Assembly: GCF_026341855.1 (NCBI RefSeq)
Contig: NZ_JAPENW010000001.1
Coordinates: forward strand, 930,001-994,000
Direction: 5' to 3'
From: Streptomyces sp. NBC_00568
GTDB taxonomy: Bacteria > Actinomycetota > Actinomycetes > Streptomycetales > Streptomycetaceae
DNA: 64,000 nt
The notes under the pieces: model-generated
Databases searched by the model: none
The model's input: the letters and a program-made list of their open reading frames with translations, nothing else
Told to the model about the DNA's origin: nothing
In this document: piece by piece, positions 51,573 through 61,187 of the stretch
Position numbering within the stretch: position 1 is the first letter of the stretch
Layout of the letters: every line of letters begins with the position of its first letter
Translations under genes and position numbers: made by a program

Positions 51573-53696
51573 CTACGCGTCGATCCGCGACCGATCCAGC
51601 GTCGCGGCCGAGCTCGAAATGAACTCCTTGCGCGGAGCCACATCGTTCCCCATCAGCAGATCGAACACCTGCTCGGATGCGTCCAGGTCGGAGATGTTGA
51701 TCCGGCGCAGCGTCCGGAACCGCGGATCCATCGTCGTCTCGGCCAGCTGATCGGCATCCATCTCGCCGAGGCCCTTGTACCGCTGGATCGAGTCCTTGTA
51801 GCGCACACCCTTGCGCTGCAGCTCGAGCACCGTCTCCCGCAGCTCACGGTCCGAGTACGTGTACACGTACTTGTCCTGCCCCTTCTTGGGCTGGCTGAGC
51901 TCGATCCGGTGCAGCGGCGGAACCGCCGCGAACACCCGCCCGGCCTCGACCATGGGCCGCATATAGCGCTGGAACAGCGTCAGCAGCAGAATCCGGATGT
52001 GCGCGCCGTCCACATCGGCGTCGACGAGAAGAATGATCTTCCCGTAACGCGCCGTGTCGATGTCGAAGGTCCGCCCGGAACCCGCTCCTATGACCTGGAT
52101 GATCGCACCGCACTCGGCGTTCTTCAGCATGTCCGTCACGGACGCCTTCTGAACGTTGAGGATCTTGCCCCGAATCGGCAGGAGCGCCTGGAACTCGGAG
52201 TTCCTGGCCAGCTTCGCCGTACCCAGCGCGGAGTCCCCCTCGACGATGAACAGCTCGCTGCGCTCCACGTCGTCGCTGCGGCAGTCGGCGAGCTTGGCGG
52301 GCAGCGAGGAGGACTCCAGAGCCGTCTTCCGGCGCTGCGCGTCCTTGTGCTGACGGGCGGCGATCCTCGTACGAGCGGCGGCGACGGCCTTCTCCATGAC
52401 GACGCGCGCCTGCGCGGCGGCGTCCCGCTTCGCGGAGGTCAGGAACGCCTTGAGCTCCTTGGTCACCACGTTCGTCACGATGCGGCGGGCGGCCGAGGTA
52501 CCGAGGACCTCCTTGGTCTGCCCCTCGAACTGCGGCTCGGCGAGACGGACCGTGACGACGGCCGTGAGGCCCTCCAGCGCGTCATCCTTGACGATGTCGT
52601 CCTCGGCGACCCGCAGCAGCTTCTTGGCGCGCAGGACCTCGTTCATCGTCTTGGCGACGGCCTGCTCGAAGCCGGCGACATGGGTACCGCCCTTGGGCGT
52701 GGCGATGATGTTCACGAACGACTTCAGGTTCGTGTCGTAGCCGGTGCCCCATCGCAGCGCTACATCGACGCCGAGCTCACGGGTGACCTCGGTCGGAGTC
52801 ATCTGCCCGTGCTCGTCGAGCACCGGGACGGTCTCCTTGAAGGTGCCCTGTCCGGAGAACCGGAGGACGTCGCAGACCGGCTTGTCGGCGGCCAGGTACT
52901 CGCAGAACTCGCTGATTCCGCCATCGAAGCGGAACGACTCCTCACCCTTGCTGCCGCCGTCACCCAGCCCGAATTCGTCACGGACGACGATGGTCAGGCC
53001 CGGCACCAGGAAGGCCGTCTGGCGGGCGCGCTGGTGGAGGTGCTCCAGGGAGAGCTTGGCGTCCTTGAGGAAGATCTGGCGGTCGGCCCAGTAGCGCACG
53101 CGCGTGCCGGTACGGGTCTTCGGGATCCGCTTGAGCTTGCGCAGCCCGCTCGTCGCTTCGAAGGCGGCATCGGGGCCGTCGGCCTTGAAGGCTCCCGGGG
53201 TGCCCCGGCGGAAGCTCACGGCGTGGGTGTTCCCACTGCGGTCCACCTCGACGTCCAGACGGGCGGAGAGCGCGTTCACCACGGAGGCGCCCACGCCGTG
53301 CAGACCACCGGAAGCCGCGTAAGAGCCGCCGCCGAACTTTCCGCCGGCGTGCAGCTTGGTCATGACGACCTCGATGCCGGAGAGGCCGGTCTTGGGCTCC
53401 ACGTCGACGGGGATGCCACGGCCGTTGTCCCGCACCTCGACGGAGCCGTCGTCGTGCAGGGTCACGTCGATGTGGTCGCAGTAGCCCCCGAGGGCCTCGT
53501 CCACGGAGTTGTCGATGATCTCCCAGAGGCAGTGCATCAGGCCGCGGCTGTCGGTCGACCCGATGTACATGCCCGGGCGCTTCCGCACTGCCTCGAGCCC
53601 CTCAAGGACGAGCAGGTGCCGCGCGGTGTAGTTGGAACCGTCCCGGTCTGCTCCGGTCAGCAGCGCTGTGGACGGCACGGACGTCTCGGCGGTCAC
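51573..53696 (-). CDS. parE: DNA topoisomerase IV subunit B
   Basis: A 707-residue type IIA topoisomerase B subunit. GHKL ATPase region: EIIDNSVDEALGGYC, DNGRGIPV, GLHGVGASVVNALS; transducer with the QTK-like QFEGQTKEVLG; TOPRIM domain with EGDSALG and VDADVDGAHI. GTG start with GAGGAG eight bases upstream. With ParC (30785-33244) it forms topoisomerase IV. The location near hrdB, and sequence features shared with ParE, separate it from gyrB, which is encoded near the origin. Confidence 0.95.
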   Translation of the reverse strand: MTAETSVPSTALLTGADRDGSNYTARHLLVLEGLEAVRKRPGMYIGSTDSRGLMHCLWEIIDNSVDEALGGYCDHIDVTLHDDGSVEVRDNGRGIPVDVEPKTGLSGIEVVMTKLHAGGKFGGGSYAASGGLHGVGASVVNALSARLDVEVDRSGNTHAVSFRRGTPGAFKADGPDAAFEATSGLRKLKRIPKTRTGTRVRYWADRQIFLKDAKLSLEHLHQRARQTAFLVPGLTIVVRDEFGLGDGGSKGEESFRFDGGISEFCEYLAADKPVCDVLRFSGQGTFKETVPVLDEHGQMTPTEVTRELGVDVALRWGTGYDTNLKSFVNIIATPKGGTHVAGFEQAVAKTMNEVLRAKKLLRVAEDDIVKDDALEGLTAVVTVRLAEPQFEGQTKEVLGTSAARRIVTNVVTKELKAFLTSAKRDAAAQARVVMEKAVAAARTRIAARQHKDAQRRKTALESSSLPAKLADCRSDDVERSELFIVEGDSALGTAKLARNSEFQALLPIRGKILNVQKASVTDMLKNAECGAIIQVIGAGSGRTFDIDTARYGKIILLVDADVDGAHIRILLLTLFQRYMRPMVEAGRVFAAVPPLHRIELSQPKKGQDKYVYTYSDRELRETVLELQRKGVRYKDSIQRYKGLGEMDADQLAETTMDPRFRTLRRINISDLDASEQVFDLLMGNDVAPRKEFISSSAATLDRSRIDA

Positions 53697-54137
53697 GCGG
53701 TTCGCTCCTCGCTGAATTTCAGGGGGGACCCTTTTGGGTAAGGGCCCGGCTTCGGTCGCCGCTCAGAGGGTACCGAGGCCTGGTAGAGCCGTTGTAACGC
53801 CACCCTCGCACTAAACCCACACTAGTCCAGGATCGCATGGGTGTTCGATCCCTCGATGGAGTGAAGTACATATCACGTTCCCTTCCAGGCATGAACCATT
53901 TAGGCTCCGGGCACGTCCTCATCAACAACCGGCAATCCAGCCGGGAGGACCGACACCCGACAGACAGCGCGAACCCGTACAGACACGAAGACACGCAATA
54001 CGGCTCATTCGCCGCCAACCGGCAGCAGCAACCGGCTCGAAAGAAAATTTCGAGGAAAAGCCGCGAGCGGGAACGTTTTCGGCCTGGTTGGATGTTGACC
54101 CTGGTACGACAGCTCGTCGAGCTAGAGAAGAGGCGAC
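53697..54137. other. Divergent intergenic region of parE and the small zinc-ribbon gene
   Basis: 441 bases. A perfect small palindrome AGCTCG-T-CGAGCT lies at 54111-54123, 14 bases before the plus-strand start codon, with a TTGACC at 54095-54100. Nothing else was recognised. Confidence 0.45.
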
Positions 54138-54368
54138 GTGACTACTGTTCTGACCCCCGCGAGCCCGCTGACGGCCGCTGACCGCTGCGACCGTTGCGGC
54201 GCCCAGGCATATCTGCGCGTCGTCCTCCTGAGCGGCGGAGAACTGCTCTTCTGCGCCCACCACGGTCGCAAGTTCGAGCCGGAACTCAAGAAGATCGCCG
54301 CTGAGATACAGGACGAGACGGAGCGGCTGACGTCCGTTCCGGAAAGCGTCAACGACGAAGAACACTGA
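54138..54368 (+). CDS. DUF7455-type small zinc-ribbon-like protein
   Basis: A 76-residue protein: CDRCGAQAYLRVVLLSGGELLFCAHHGRKFEPEL with a CxxC pair and a CxHH group spaced as a zinc ribbon. This small family is common in actinobacteria next to hrdB/parE genes; function unknown. GTG start with AAGAGG upstream. A long hairpin terminator separates it from the convergent protease gene. Confidence 0.85.
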   Translation: MTTVLTPASPLTAADRCDRCGAQAYLRVVLLSGGELLFCAHHGRKFEPELKKIAAEIQDETERLTSVPESVNDEEH

Positions 54369-54411
54369 CCTTCGCATCAACGACGAGCGGGTGCCGGCGA
54401 CAGGCCGGTGA

Positions 54412-54451
54412 GTGGGCGGTCACCCCCTGGGTACAGGGAGTGACCGCCCAC
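54412..54451. terminator. Bidirectional hairpin between convergent genes
   Basis: Perfect 12-base outer arms GTGGGCGGTCAC / GTGACCGCCCAC with an inner CCCTG/CAGGG pair. Confidence 0.85.
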
Positions 54452-54476
54452 ACTCGTACCGCATCGACGGAAGCGG

Positions 54477-55295
54477 TCAGCGGCGCTCACCGAGCGCCTG
54501 GACGGCCTCCGAGACCCGCGTGTAGACACCCGGGCTGTCGGCGCGTCCACAGCCGATCCCCCACGACACCAGGCCGATGAGGCGCCCCTGGGCGACCAGC
54601 GGCCCGCCGCTGTCCCCCTGACAGGCGTCACGGCCGCCCGTCGGCTCCCCGGCGCACACCATGGACACCGCGTCGTAGGTCCCGCTCGCACTGCCGGGAT
54701 AGGCCTGCTCGCACGAGGCGTCGGGGAGCACGTGGACATCCGCGGCCCGCAGGCTGCGCGCGTAGTCGCCGCCGCCCGTCATGTCGCCCCAGCCGTAGAC
54801 CACGGCGGCGGTCCCCGGCTCGTACGCCGGGTCCCCGGAGGGCGCCATGCGGATCACGGACGCGGCGGGCAGCGGCTCGGCGAGCGTCAGCACACCGAAA
54901 TCCCCGGCGTTCGTATCACTGTCGTACTGCGGATTGACCCAGATGTCGCGGACAGGGATCTCCTTGCCGTCACTGGACAGGAGGTCCCCGCGCCCGGAGA
55001 TGACCTTCAGGTCGCGTGCCTGGCGCGGCGGCGCTCCCAGCACGTCGTCACCCAGGCAGTGGGCCGCGGTCAGGACCGTGGTCGGACCGACGACCACTCC
55101 TCCGCAGAACTGGCCCCCTCGCGTACCCCCGAACCGGTCACGGCTGGCCACCGCCACCGTCCACGGACTCTCGGAGATCTCGACCGGGTGACTTCCGATG
55201 ACAACGCTGTCGGCGGCCGCCGGTACGGCGGTCGTCAGCGGTATCACCGCTGCGGCGGCCGCAAGGGCCAGCACCGGGACGTAGGGACGGCGCAT
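54477..55295 (-). CDS. Secreted trypsin-like serine protease (S1 family)
   Basis: A 272-residue secreted protease. Signal peptide about 1-28 ending VPAAADS. Catalytic triad: His79 in LTAAHC, Asp132 in [10 protein letters not shown], Ser229 in CQGDSGGP; Asp223 in the S1 pocket predicts cutting after Arg or Lys. There is no long pro-region: the mature N-terminus would begin near [10 protein letters not shown], unlike the IVGG form, so activation by a new N-terminus is uncertain. Six cysteines suggest three disulphides. Confidence 0.92.
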   Translation of the reverse strand: MRRPYVPVLALAAAAAVIPLTTAVPAAADSVVIGSHPVEISESPWTVAVASRDRFGGTRGGQFCGGVVVGPTTVLTAAHCLGDDVLGAPPRQARDLKVISGRGDLLSSDGKEIPVRDIWVNPQYDSDTNAGDFGVLTLAEPLPAASVIRMAPSGDPAYEPGTAAVVYGWGDMTGGGDYARSLRAADVHVLPDASCEQAYPGSASGTYDAVSMVCAGEPTGGRDACQGDSGGPLVAQGRLIGLVSWGIGCGRADSPGVYTRVSEAVQALGERR

Positions 55296-55371
55296 GCGCG
55301 CTCCTCACTCTGGGACGGTCGTGGAAACCCAGAGTGATCCAGTGAGTGCGGACACGCATTCCGCGCATACG

Positions 55372-55409
55372 TCGAGGGCCCGACCCCCCAGCGGGAGTCG
55401 GGCCCTCGA
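55372..55409 (-). terminator. hrdB terminator hairpin
   Basis: Perfect 13-base arms TCGAGGGCCCGAC / GTCGGGCCCTCGA with a 12-base loop, 18 bases past the hrdB stop. Confidence 0.85.
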
Positions 55410-55427
55410 ATGACGTGCGGCCGAGGC

Positions 55428-56960
<1,533 letters not shown>

Positions 56961-57075
56961 GAACAACCTCTCGGAACGTAGGAAAACGGCTTCCGGCCCC
57001 GTCCGTTACGGACAGGAACCGACGACCGCCGACTGGGGATGGGCCGACGGCGCGGGCGGGGGCCGGGAAGATGCA

Positions 57076-57102
57076 CAGCGCCGGACACGGCGTCTGTATT
57101 CC
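57076..57102 (-). promoter_or_regulatory. Candidate SigR-type promoter of hrdB
   Basis: Minus strand GGGAAT (-35, 57103-57098) with GCT 18 bases downstream; the SigR consensus is GGAAT-N18/19-GTT. SigR control of one hrdB promoter is known in S. coelicolor. The -10 match is imperfect. Confidence 0.4.
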
Positions 57103-57250
57103 CTCCTCGGCTATCACCTCTTAGGTCATCGCGCTGCCCGGAAGAGCGTTACGCCCAATCTGCGTGGCCCGAGTCACACCCCGTAAGCGTTCAAAAGGCG
57201 ACAGATCCTGTCAGACCAGGTCAGGTCATGATCCGTCACCCAGTCGCACC

Positions 57251-57295
57251 GTCGGGACCCCGCCGAATCCACGAAGGATTCGGTGGGGTCCCGAC
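57251..57295 (-). terminator. whiH terminator hairpin
   Basis: Twenty-base arms with one G-T mismatch and a 5-base loop, 74 bases past the whiH stop and upstream of the hrdB promoters. The longest hairpin in the window. Confidence 0.85.
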
Positions 57296-57368
57296 GGGCG
57301 ACGGTTCGCCGGCCTGGCGATGCCACGGACGCGCACACACTCCGGACCGCGTCACCCTCGGTGCGCGA

Positions 57369-58256
57369 TCAGTGCTCGCGCGGCGCGGGCACGACACGCT
57401 CCACCTCGGGGTGGACGGTGAGCAGCTGCCGCATGGCCGTCTCGGCCGCGGCACCGTCGGCAGCCGCGAGGGCGTCGACGATGCGGGCGTGGTGTCCCAG
57501 CGAGGCGTCGTTCGGCCGGTCACAGCCGGTGACCGGGTTGCCGGAAACCTGGAGGGCCGCGGAGACGATCCCTGAGAGGTGCTCCAGCATCCGGTTGCCC
57601 GCGAGCTGGATCAGCAGGGAGTGGAACTCGGCGTCGGCCCGCGAGAACGTGAGGGCGTCACCCTGAGCCATGGAGTGGCCCATGATCTCGACCATGTCGC
57701 CGAGCCGCTGCTGGATCTCCTCGCGCCCGTGTCCGGCCGCGAGGCGCGCGGCGAGCGGCTCGATGGTCCAGCGGAGCTCGCTCAGCTCACGCCGCTGGTC
57801 GTCCCGCTGCGGCCCGAAGGCCCGCCACTCGATGATGTCCGGGTCGAGAAGGTTCCAGTCGCTGACGGGACGCACGCGCGTGCCGACGTTCGGGCGGGCG
57901 CTGACCAGCCCCTTGGCCTCCAGGACGCGGAGCGACTCACGGACGACGGTCCGGGAGACCTCGAACCGCTGGCCGATCTCCTCGGGGACGAGCGGACGGT
58001 CCGCGCCGAGGTCTCCGGAGACGATCATCTGGCCGAGCTGCTGGACGAGTTGGCCGTGCAGTCCGCGTCCGCGGCTGCCCGCGGCGCGCCGGCCTACGCG
58101 GCCGAGCTCCGGCTCGGCGCTCTCCCACACAGGGGCGCCCACGCGGTCGACACCGGGGGCGTCGGCATAGGGGTAACGGTCGAGTTCGCCCGGTCCGGCC
58201 AGGCCGGAGTCTGAGGAACGGGCGGCGGTCATCATGGTCTGCGCAAGGGTACTCAC
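57369..58256 (-). CDS. whiH: Sporulation regulator WhiH
   Basis: A 295-residue GntR/FadR-family regulator. The N-terminal 75 residues are a disordered extension (STLAQTMMTAARSSDSGLAGPG) known from WhiH. The winged helix is about 78-145 (QRFEVSRTVVRESLRVLEAKGLV), followed by a helical FCD-type ligand domain with the conserved RADAEFHSLLIQLAGN. WhiH acts in aerial hyphae to direct sporulation septation. The start GTG 58256 gives the length known for WhiH; there is only a weak ribosome site. A WhiG-like promoter is present upstream. Confidence 0.96.
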   Translation of the reverse strand: MSTLAQTMMTAARSSDSGLAGPGELDRYPYADAPGVDRVGAPVWESAEPELGRVGRRAAGSRGRGLHGQLVQQLGQMIVSGDLGADRPLVPEEIGQRFEVSRTVVRESLRVLEAKGLVSARPNVGTRVRPVSDWNLLDPDIIEWRAFGPQRDDQRRELSELRWTIEPLAARLAAGHGREEIQQRLGDMVEIMGHSMAQGDALTFSRADAEFHSLLIQLAGNRMLEHLSGIVSAALQVSGNPVTGCDRPNDASLGHHARIVDALAAADGAAAETAMRQLLTVHPEVERVVPAPREH

Positions 58257-58348
58257 GGGTCTTTTGTCGGCGCAGACCCCAACTCCCTTGAGGTCTTTGG
58301 TGAAAAGCACACGAAAGGGTGATCGCTCACCCCGTCGCAATTGACGCC

Positions 58349-58375
58349 TTATCGGAAAGAAATGGGCGTTCTTCG
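58349..58375 (-). promoter_or_regulatory. Candidate SigWhiG-type promoter of whiH
   Basis: Minus strand TCCGATAA (58356-58349) matches the SigWhiG -10 GCCGATAA at 7 of 8 bases; the -35 region at the usual distance is poor (CGAA for TAAA). whiH depends on SigWhiG in S. coelicolor, which supports the call. About 93 bases before the start codon. Confidence 0.5.
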
Positions 58376-58418
58376 GGGAGTTGTGCGCACAGGGGGAACG
58401 GAAGGGCGCGGACAGTCG

Positions 58419-60176
58419 TCATCGGACCCGGCTCCGCAGGGTCGTGAGCAGATATGCGCAGAGCAGAGCGGCCAGCGACAACATCAGTGCTCCGCCCACA
58501 GGTTGGGCGAGCACCCGCACACCGGCCGCCAGGTAACGCTCCCCACCGAACGGCCACTGCATGAGGACGAGCTCCCGAAGCCGCTCCGGGAACCCGGCCG
58601 CCGTCCGCACAGACGGCCCCTGCGAGACCTTTTGTACGAGGGGTACGACGACGATCGGCACGGCGAGCACCGCCGCGAGCCCGGCGGCGGTGGACCGGAA
58701 GATGCCCGCCGCCAGCACGCCCGCCCACGCACAGCCCACCACGAGGCCGAGCCAACTCGCGCTCAGCGAAAGCCAGTCCGACGGAACTCCGGTGAGCTCC
58801 CGTCCGTAGACGAGGTAGAGCACTTCGAGGTCGCATCCCACCGTGAGGAACGCCAGCATCAGCGCGGTGCCCGAGGCGACGAGGAGCTTGGCGGTCAGCA
58901 GTCCCAGGCGGCGCGGGACGGTGCCGCGGTCCGTGGCCAGGGCGGGATGGCGGAACTCCTCGCCGAAGGCGACGGCACCCAGCAGCCCGGCGCCGAGCGC
59001 GGCGGGCGGTAGCGGGAGTTCCCGCGGCCACGCCGCCAGCAGACGCGGCTGAGGCGTGTGACCGATTCTGGCCAGGAGGACGGACAGGAGGGCCGAGGTG
59101 ACGAGAACGGCGGCCGCCGCGAGGTAGCCGGTGCCGACACCGGCCGCTCTGCGCAGTTCGTAGCGCAGAGGACGCAGCGGGCTCGGGGCCTGGCGTACGG
59201 AGATGGGCGGCGGGAGGGGGGAGAGGCCGTTCGCGTCCGCCGTCTCGGACGGCGGCTCCTCGGTCCGGTGCTCGCCCTCTTCGGCGGATTCGGTCGGCGC
59301 GGGCCCCATGTCACCTGTCTCGTCGGCGAGTTGGTGTACGAGGATGCCGTGCCGGAAGGCGATCTCCCCGACGTCGGCGCAGGTGCTGCCGTACACCGAG
59401 AGCCGGTTGCCCTCCTCGCGCACGACTTCGACGGAGCGCTGCGCCGTGCGGGCCTCCTTGGTCAGCAGGGAGCCGAGCCGGGCGGCGTGCGGGCTGCGGA
59501 CGGCGACCCTGGGCCGGAGCCGCGTGCGGGCGAAGTCCGCGGCCTCCTGGTCGGCGACGAGGCGGCCCTGCTCCAGCGTGACGACCCGGTCGGCGGTCCG
59601 CGCGGCCTCCTTGGGGTCGTCCGTGGTGAACAGCACCGTGCCGCCCTGTGTCGCGTGTGCGCGCAGAATCCCGTGCAGCCAACGGCGTTCCCTGGCGCAC
59701 AGGCCGTCCGCCGGATCGTCGAGCACGAGGGTGTGCGGGTCGGACAGGAGCGCGCAGGCCAGTCCGAGTCGTCGGTCCATGCCGCGGGAGAGCGCGCCCA
59801 GGCGCTCGTCGCGGAGGCTGACGAGCCCGACCACCTCGAGCACTTCGTCGGCGCGACGCACGGGCACGCCGGCGGCGGCGCACAGCATGCGGAGTTGACC
59901 GCGGACCGTACGCGCGGGATGGCCCGGTACCTCGCCCATGAGCACGCCGACCTCGCGTGAGGGATGAGCGATCCGATGCAGCGGCCGACCGCGGAAGTAG
60001 GTGACCCCGCGGCCCTGTTGGAGTTCGAGCATGAGCTTCAGCGCCGTCGTCTTGCCCGCGCCCGGGGCCCCGAGGAGCCCTGTGACGTGGCCCGCGCGCG
60101 CCTCGAAGGACACGTCGTCGACGGCGGGCGGACGCGCCTTGCGGGTGTTGCTGGTCAGTCCGATGGCCTGGATCAC
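58419..60176 (-). CDS. ABC transporter ATPase-permease fusion
   Basis: A 585-residue fusion of an N-terminal ABC ATPase (about 1-225) with a C-terminal membrane domain of about six helices (from about 330). Walker A is GAPGAGKTT, but the signature is LSRGM (normally LSGGQ) and Walker B ends LVLDDPADGL, with Asp154 in place of the catalytic Glu. The H-loop His is also missing: TTDDPKEA in place of THxxxEA. ATP hydrolysis may be slow or absent. GTG 60176 has no ribosome site and follows TATCTT closely, so the mRNA may be leaderless. It lies just upstream of whiH on the same strand. Confidence 0.85.
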   Translation of the reverse strand: MIQAIGLTSNTRKARPPAVDDVSFEARAGHVTGLLGAPGAGKTTALKLMLELQQGRGVTYFRGRPLHRIAHPSREVGVLMGEVPGHPARTVRGQLRMLCAAAGVPVRRADEVLEVVGLVSLRDERLGALSRGMDRRLGLACALLSDPHTLVLDDPADGLCARERRWLHGILRAHATQGGTVLFTTDDPKEAARTADRVVTLEQGRLVADQEAADFARTRLRPRVAVRSPHAARLGSLLTKEARTAQRSVEVVREEGNRLSVYGSTCADVGEIAFRHGILVHQLADETGDMGPAPTESAEEGEHRTEEPPSETADANGLSPLPPPISVRQAPSPLRPLRYELRRAAGVGTGYLAAAAVLVTSALLSVLLARIGHTPQPRLLAAWPRELPLPPAALGAGLLGAVAFGEEFRHPALATDRGTVPRRLGLLTAKLLVASGTALMLAFLTVGCDLEVLYLVYGRELTGVPSDWLSLSASWLGLVVGCAWAGVLAAGIFRSTAAGLAAVLAVPIVVVPLVQKVSQGPSVRTAAGFPERLRELVLMQWPFGGERYLAAGVRVLAQPVGGALMLSLAALLCAYLLTTLRSRVR

Positions 60177-60300
60177 TCGAAGCAAGATAGCGCGACATTT
60201 CCGAATTTCCGGGCACCTTGCGGCTCGCCTCGGGCAGGCCTCACGGCTCTCGCGACCATGCGGAGGCTCCCGGGGCCCAGAAGCCGGTTCGCCGCCCTCG

Positions 60301-61059
60301 TCAGACCTCGGGGCGCAGCATCGGCGGGTTGAGCAGTGTGGCACCGCCCGCGCGGAACAACTGGGCGGGGCGGCCGCCCTGGCGCGTGGTCGTGCCCCCT
60401 GTGGGCACCAGGAAGCCCGGCGTGCCCGTCACCTTGCGGTGGAAGTTGCGCGGGTCGAGCGCCACGCCCCAGACCGCTTCGTAGACACGGCGCAGCTCGC
60501 CCACCGTGAACTCGGTCGGGCAGAAGGCGGTCGCCAGGGACGAGTACTCGATCTTGGATCGGGCGCGCTCCACGCCGTCCGAGAGGATCTGGGCGTGGTC
60601 GAAGGCGAGGGGCGCCGCCTGCTCCCCGTCTCGGCCGTACCCGCCCTGTTGCAGCAGTTCCTCGACCGGTGCCCAGCGCGCGCTGTTCGCGTCGCCGCCC
60701 GCCCTGGGCGCGGGCAGGTCGGGAGCCAGCGCGAGATGCGCGACGCTGACCACCCGCATCCGGGGGTCACGCTTGGGGTCGCCGTAGGTCGCGAGCTGCT
60801 CGAGGTGCGCGCCGTTGTCCTGCGCGGGCACGGAGGGGTCGTGGGCCCGCAGGCCCGTCTCCTCGGCCAGCTCACGTGCCGCGGCCTGGGCGAGATCCTC
60901 GTCGGTCCGTACGAAGCCGCCGGGCAGCGCCCATCGCCCCTGGAACGGCTGCTCGCCCCGCCGGACCGCCAACGCGCAGAGGGCATGGCGGCGTACGGTC
61001 AGCACGACCAGGTCCACGGTCACGGCGAAGGGCGGAAAGGCTGACGGGTCGTAGGGCAT
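60301..61059 (-). CDS. Nudix protein with C-terminal winged helix (NrtR-like)
   Basis: A 252-residue protein: Nudix domain (about 15-150) with an intact Nudix box GGFVRTDEDLAQAAARELAEETGL, then a winged-helix region (FTVGELRRVYEAVWGVALDPRNFHRKV) as in NrtR regulators, which repress NAD-related genes and respond to ADP-ribose-type ligands. The intact box means hydrolase activity is possible. ATG 61059 has no ribosome site; TATGAT on the minus strand (61071-61066) would place transcription start at this ATG. A TCGTC-5-GACGA palindrome lies directly upstream. Confidence 0.88.
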   Translation of the reverse strand: MPYDPSAFPPFAVTVDLVVLTVRRHALCALAVRRGEQPFQGRWALPGGFVRTDEDLAQAAARELAEETGLRAHDPSVPAQDNGAHLEQLATYGDPKRDPRMRVVSVAHLALAPDLPAPRAGGDANSARWAPVEELLQQGGYGRDGEQAAPLAFDHAQILSDGVERARSKIEYSSLATAFCPTEFTVGELRRVYEAVWGVALDPRNFHRKVTGTPGFLVPTGGTTTRQGGRPAQLFRAGGATLLNPPMLRPEV

Positions 61060-61072
61060 GCCGCGATCATAG

Positions 61073-61087
61073 TCGTCTGCCTGACGA
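61073..61087 (-). promoter_or_regulatory. Candidate operator of the Nudix regulator gene
   Basis: TCGTC-TGCCT-GACGA, a perfect 5-base inverted repeat abutting the possible -10 TATGAT, 13 bases before the start codon. It could be an autoregulatory NrtR-type site. Confidence 0.45.
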
Positions 61088-61187
61088 TAAACACCTCCTT
61101 CGGCAGCTCCGTCCATGGTTGATCGACTCGCGTCCGGCACGGCACTCCACGACCGGGGACACTCGCTCCGCGACGCGTCCCGCGACG

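Noticed and set aside
50679..53741. Open plus-strand frame of about 1000 codons antisense to parE and the sensory operon
   Set aside because: Antisense shadow of parE; low-complexity product rich in Arg, His and Gln with no family signature.
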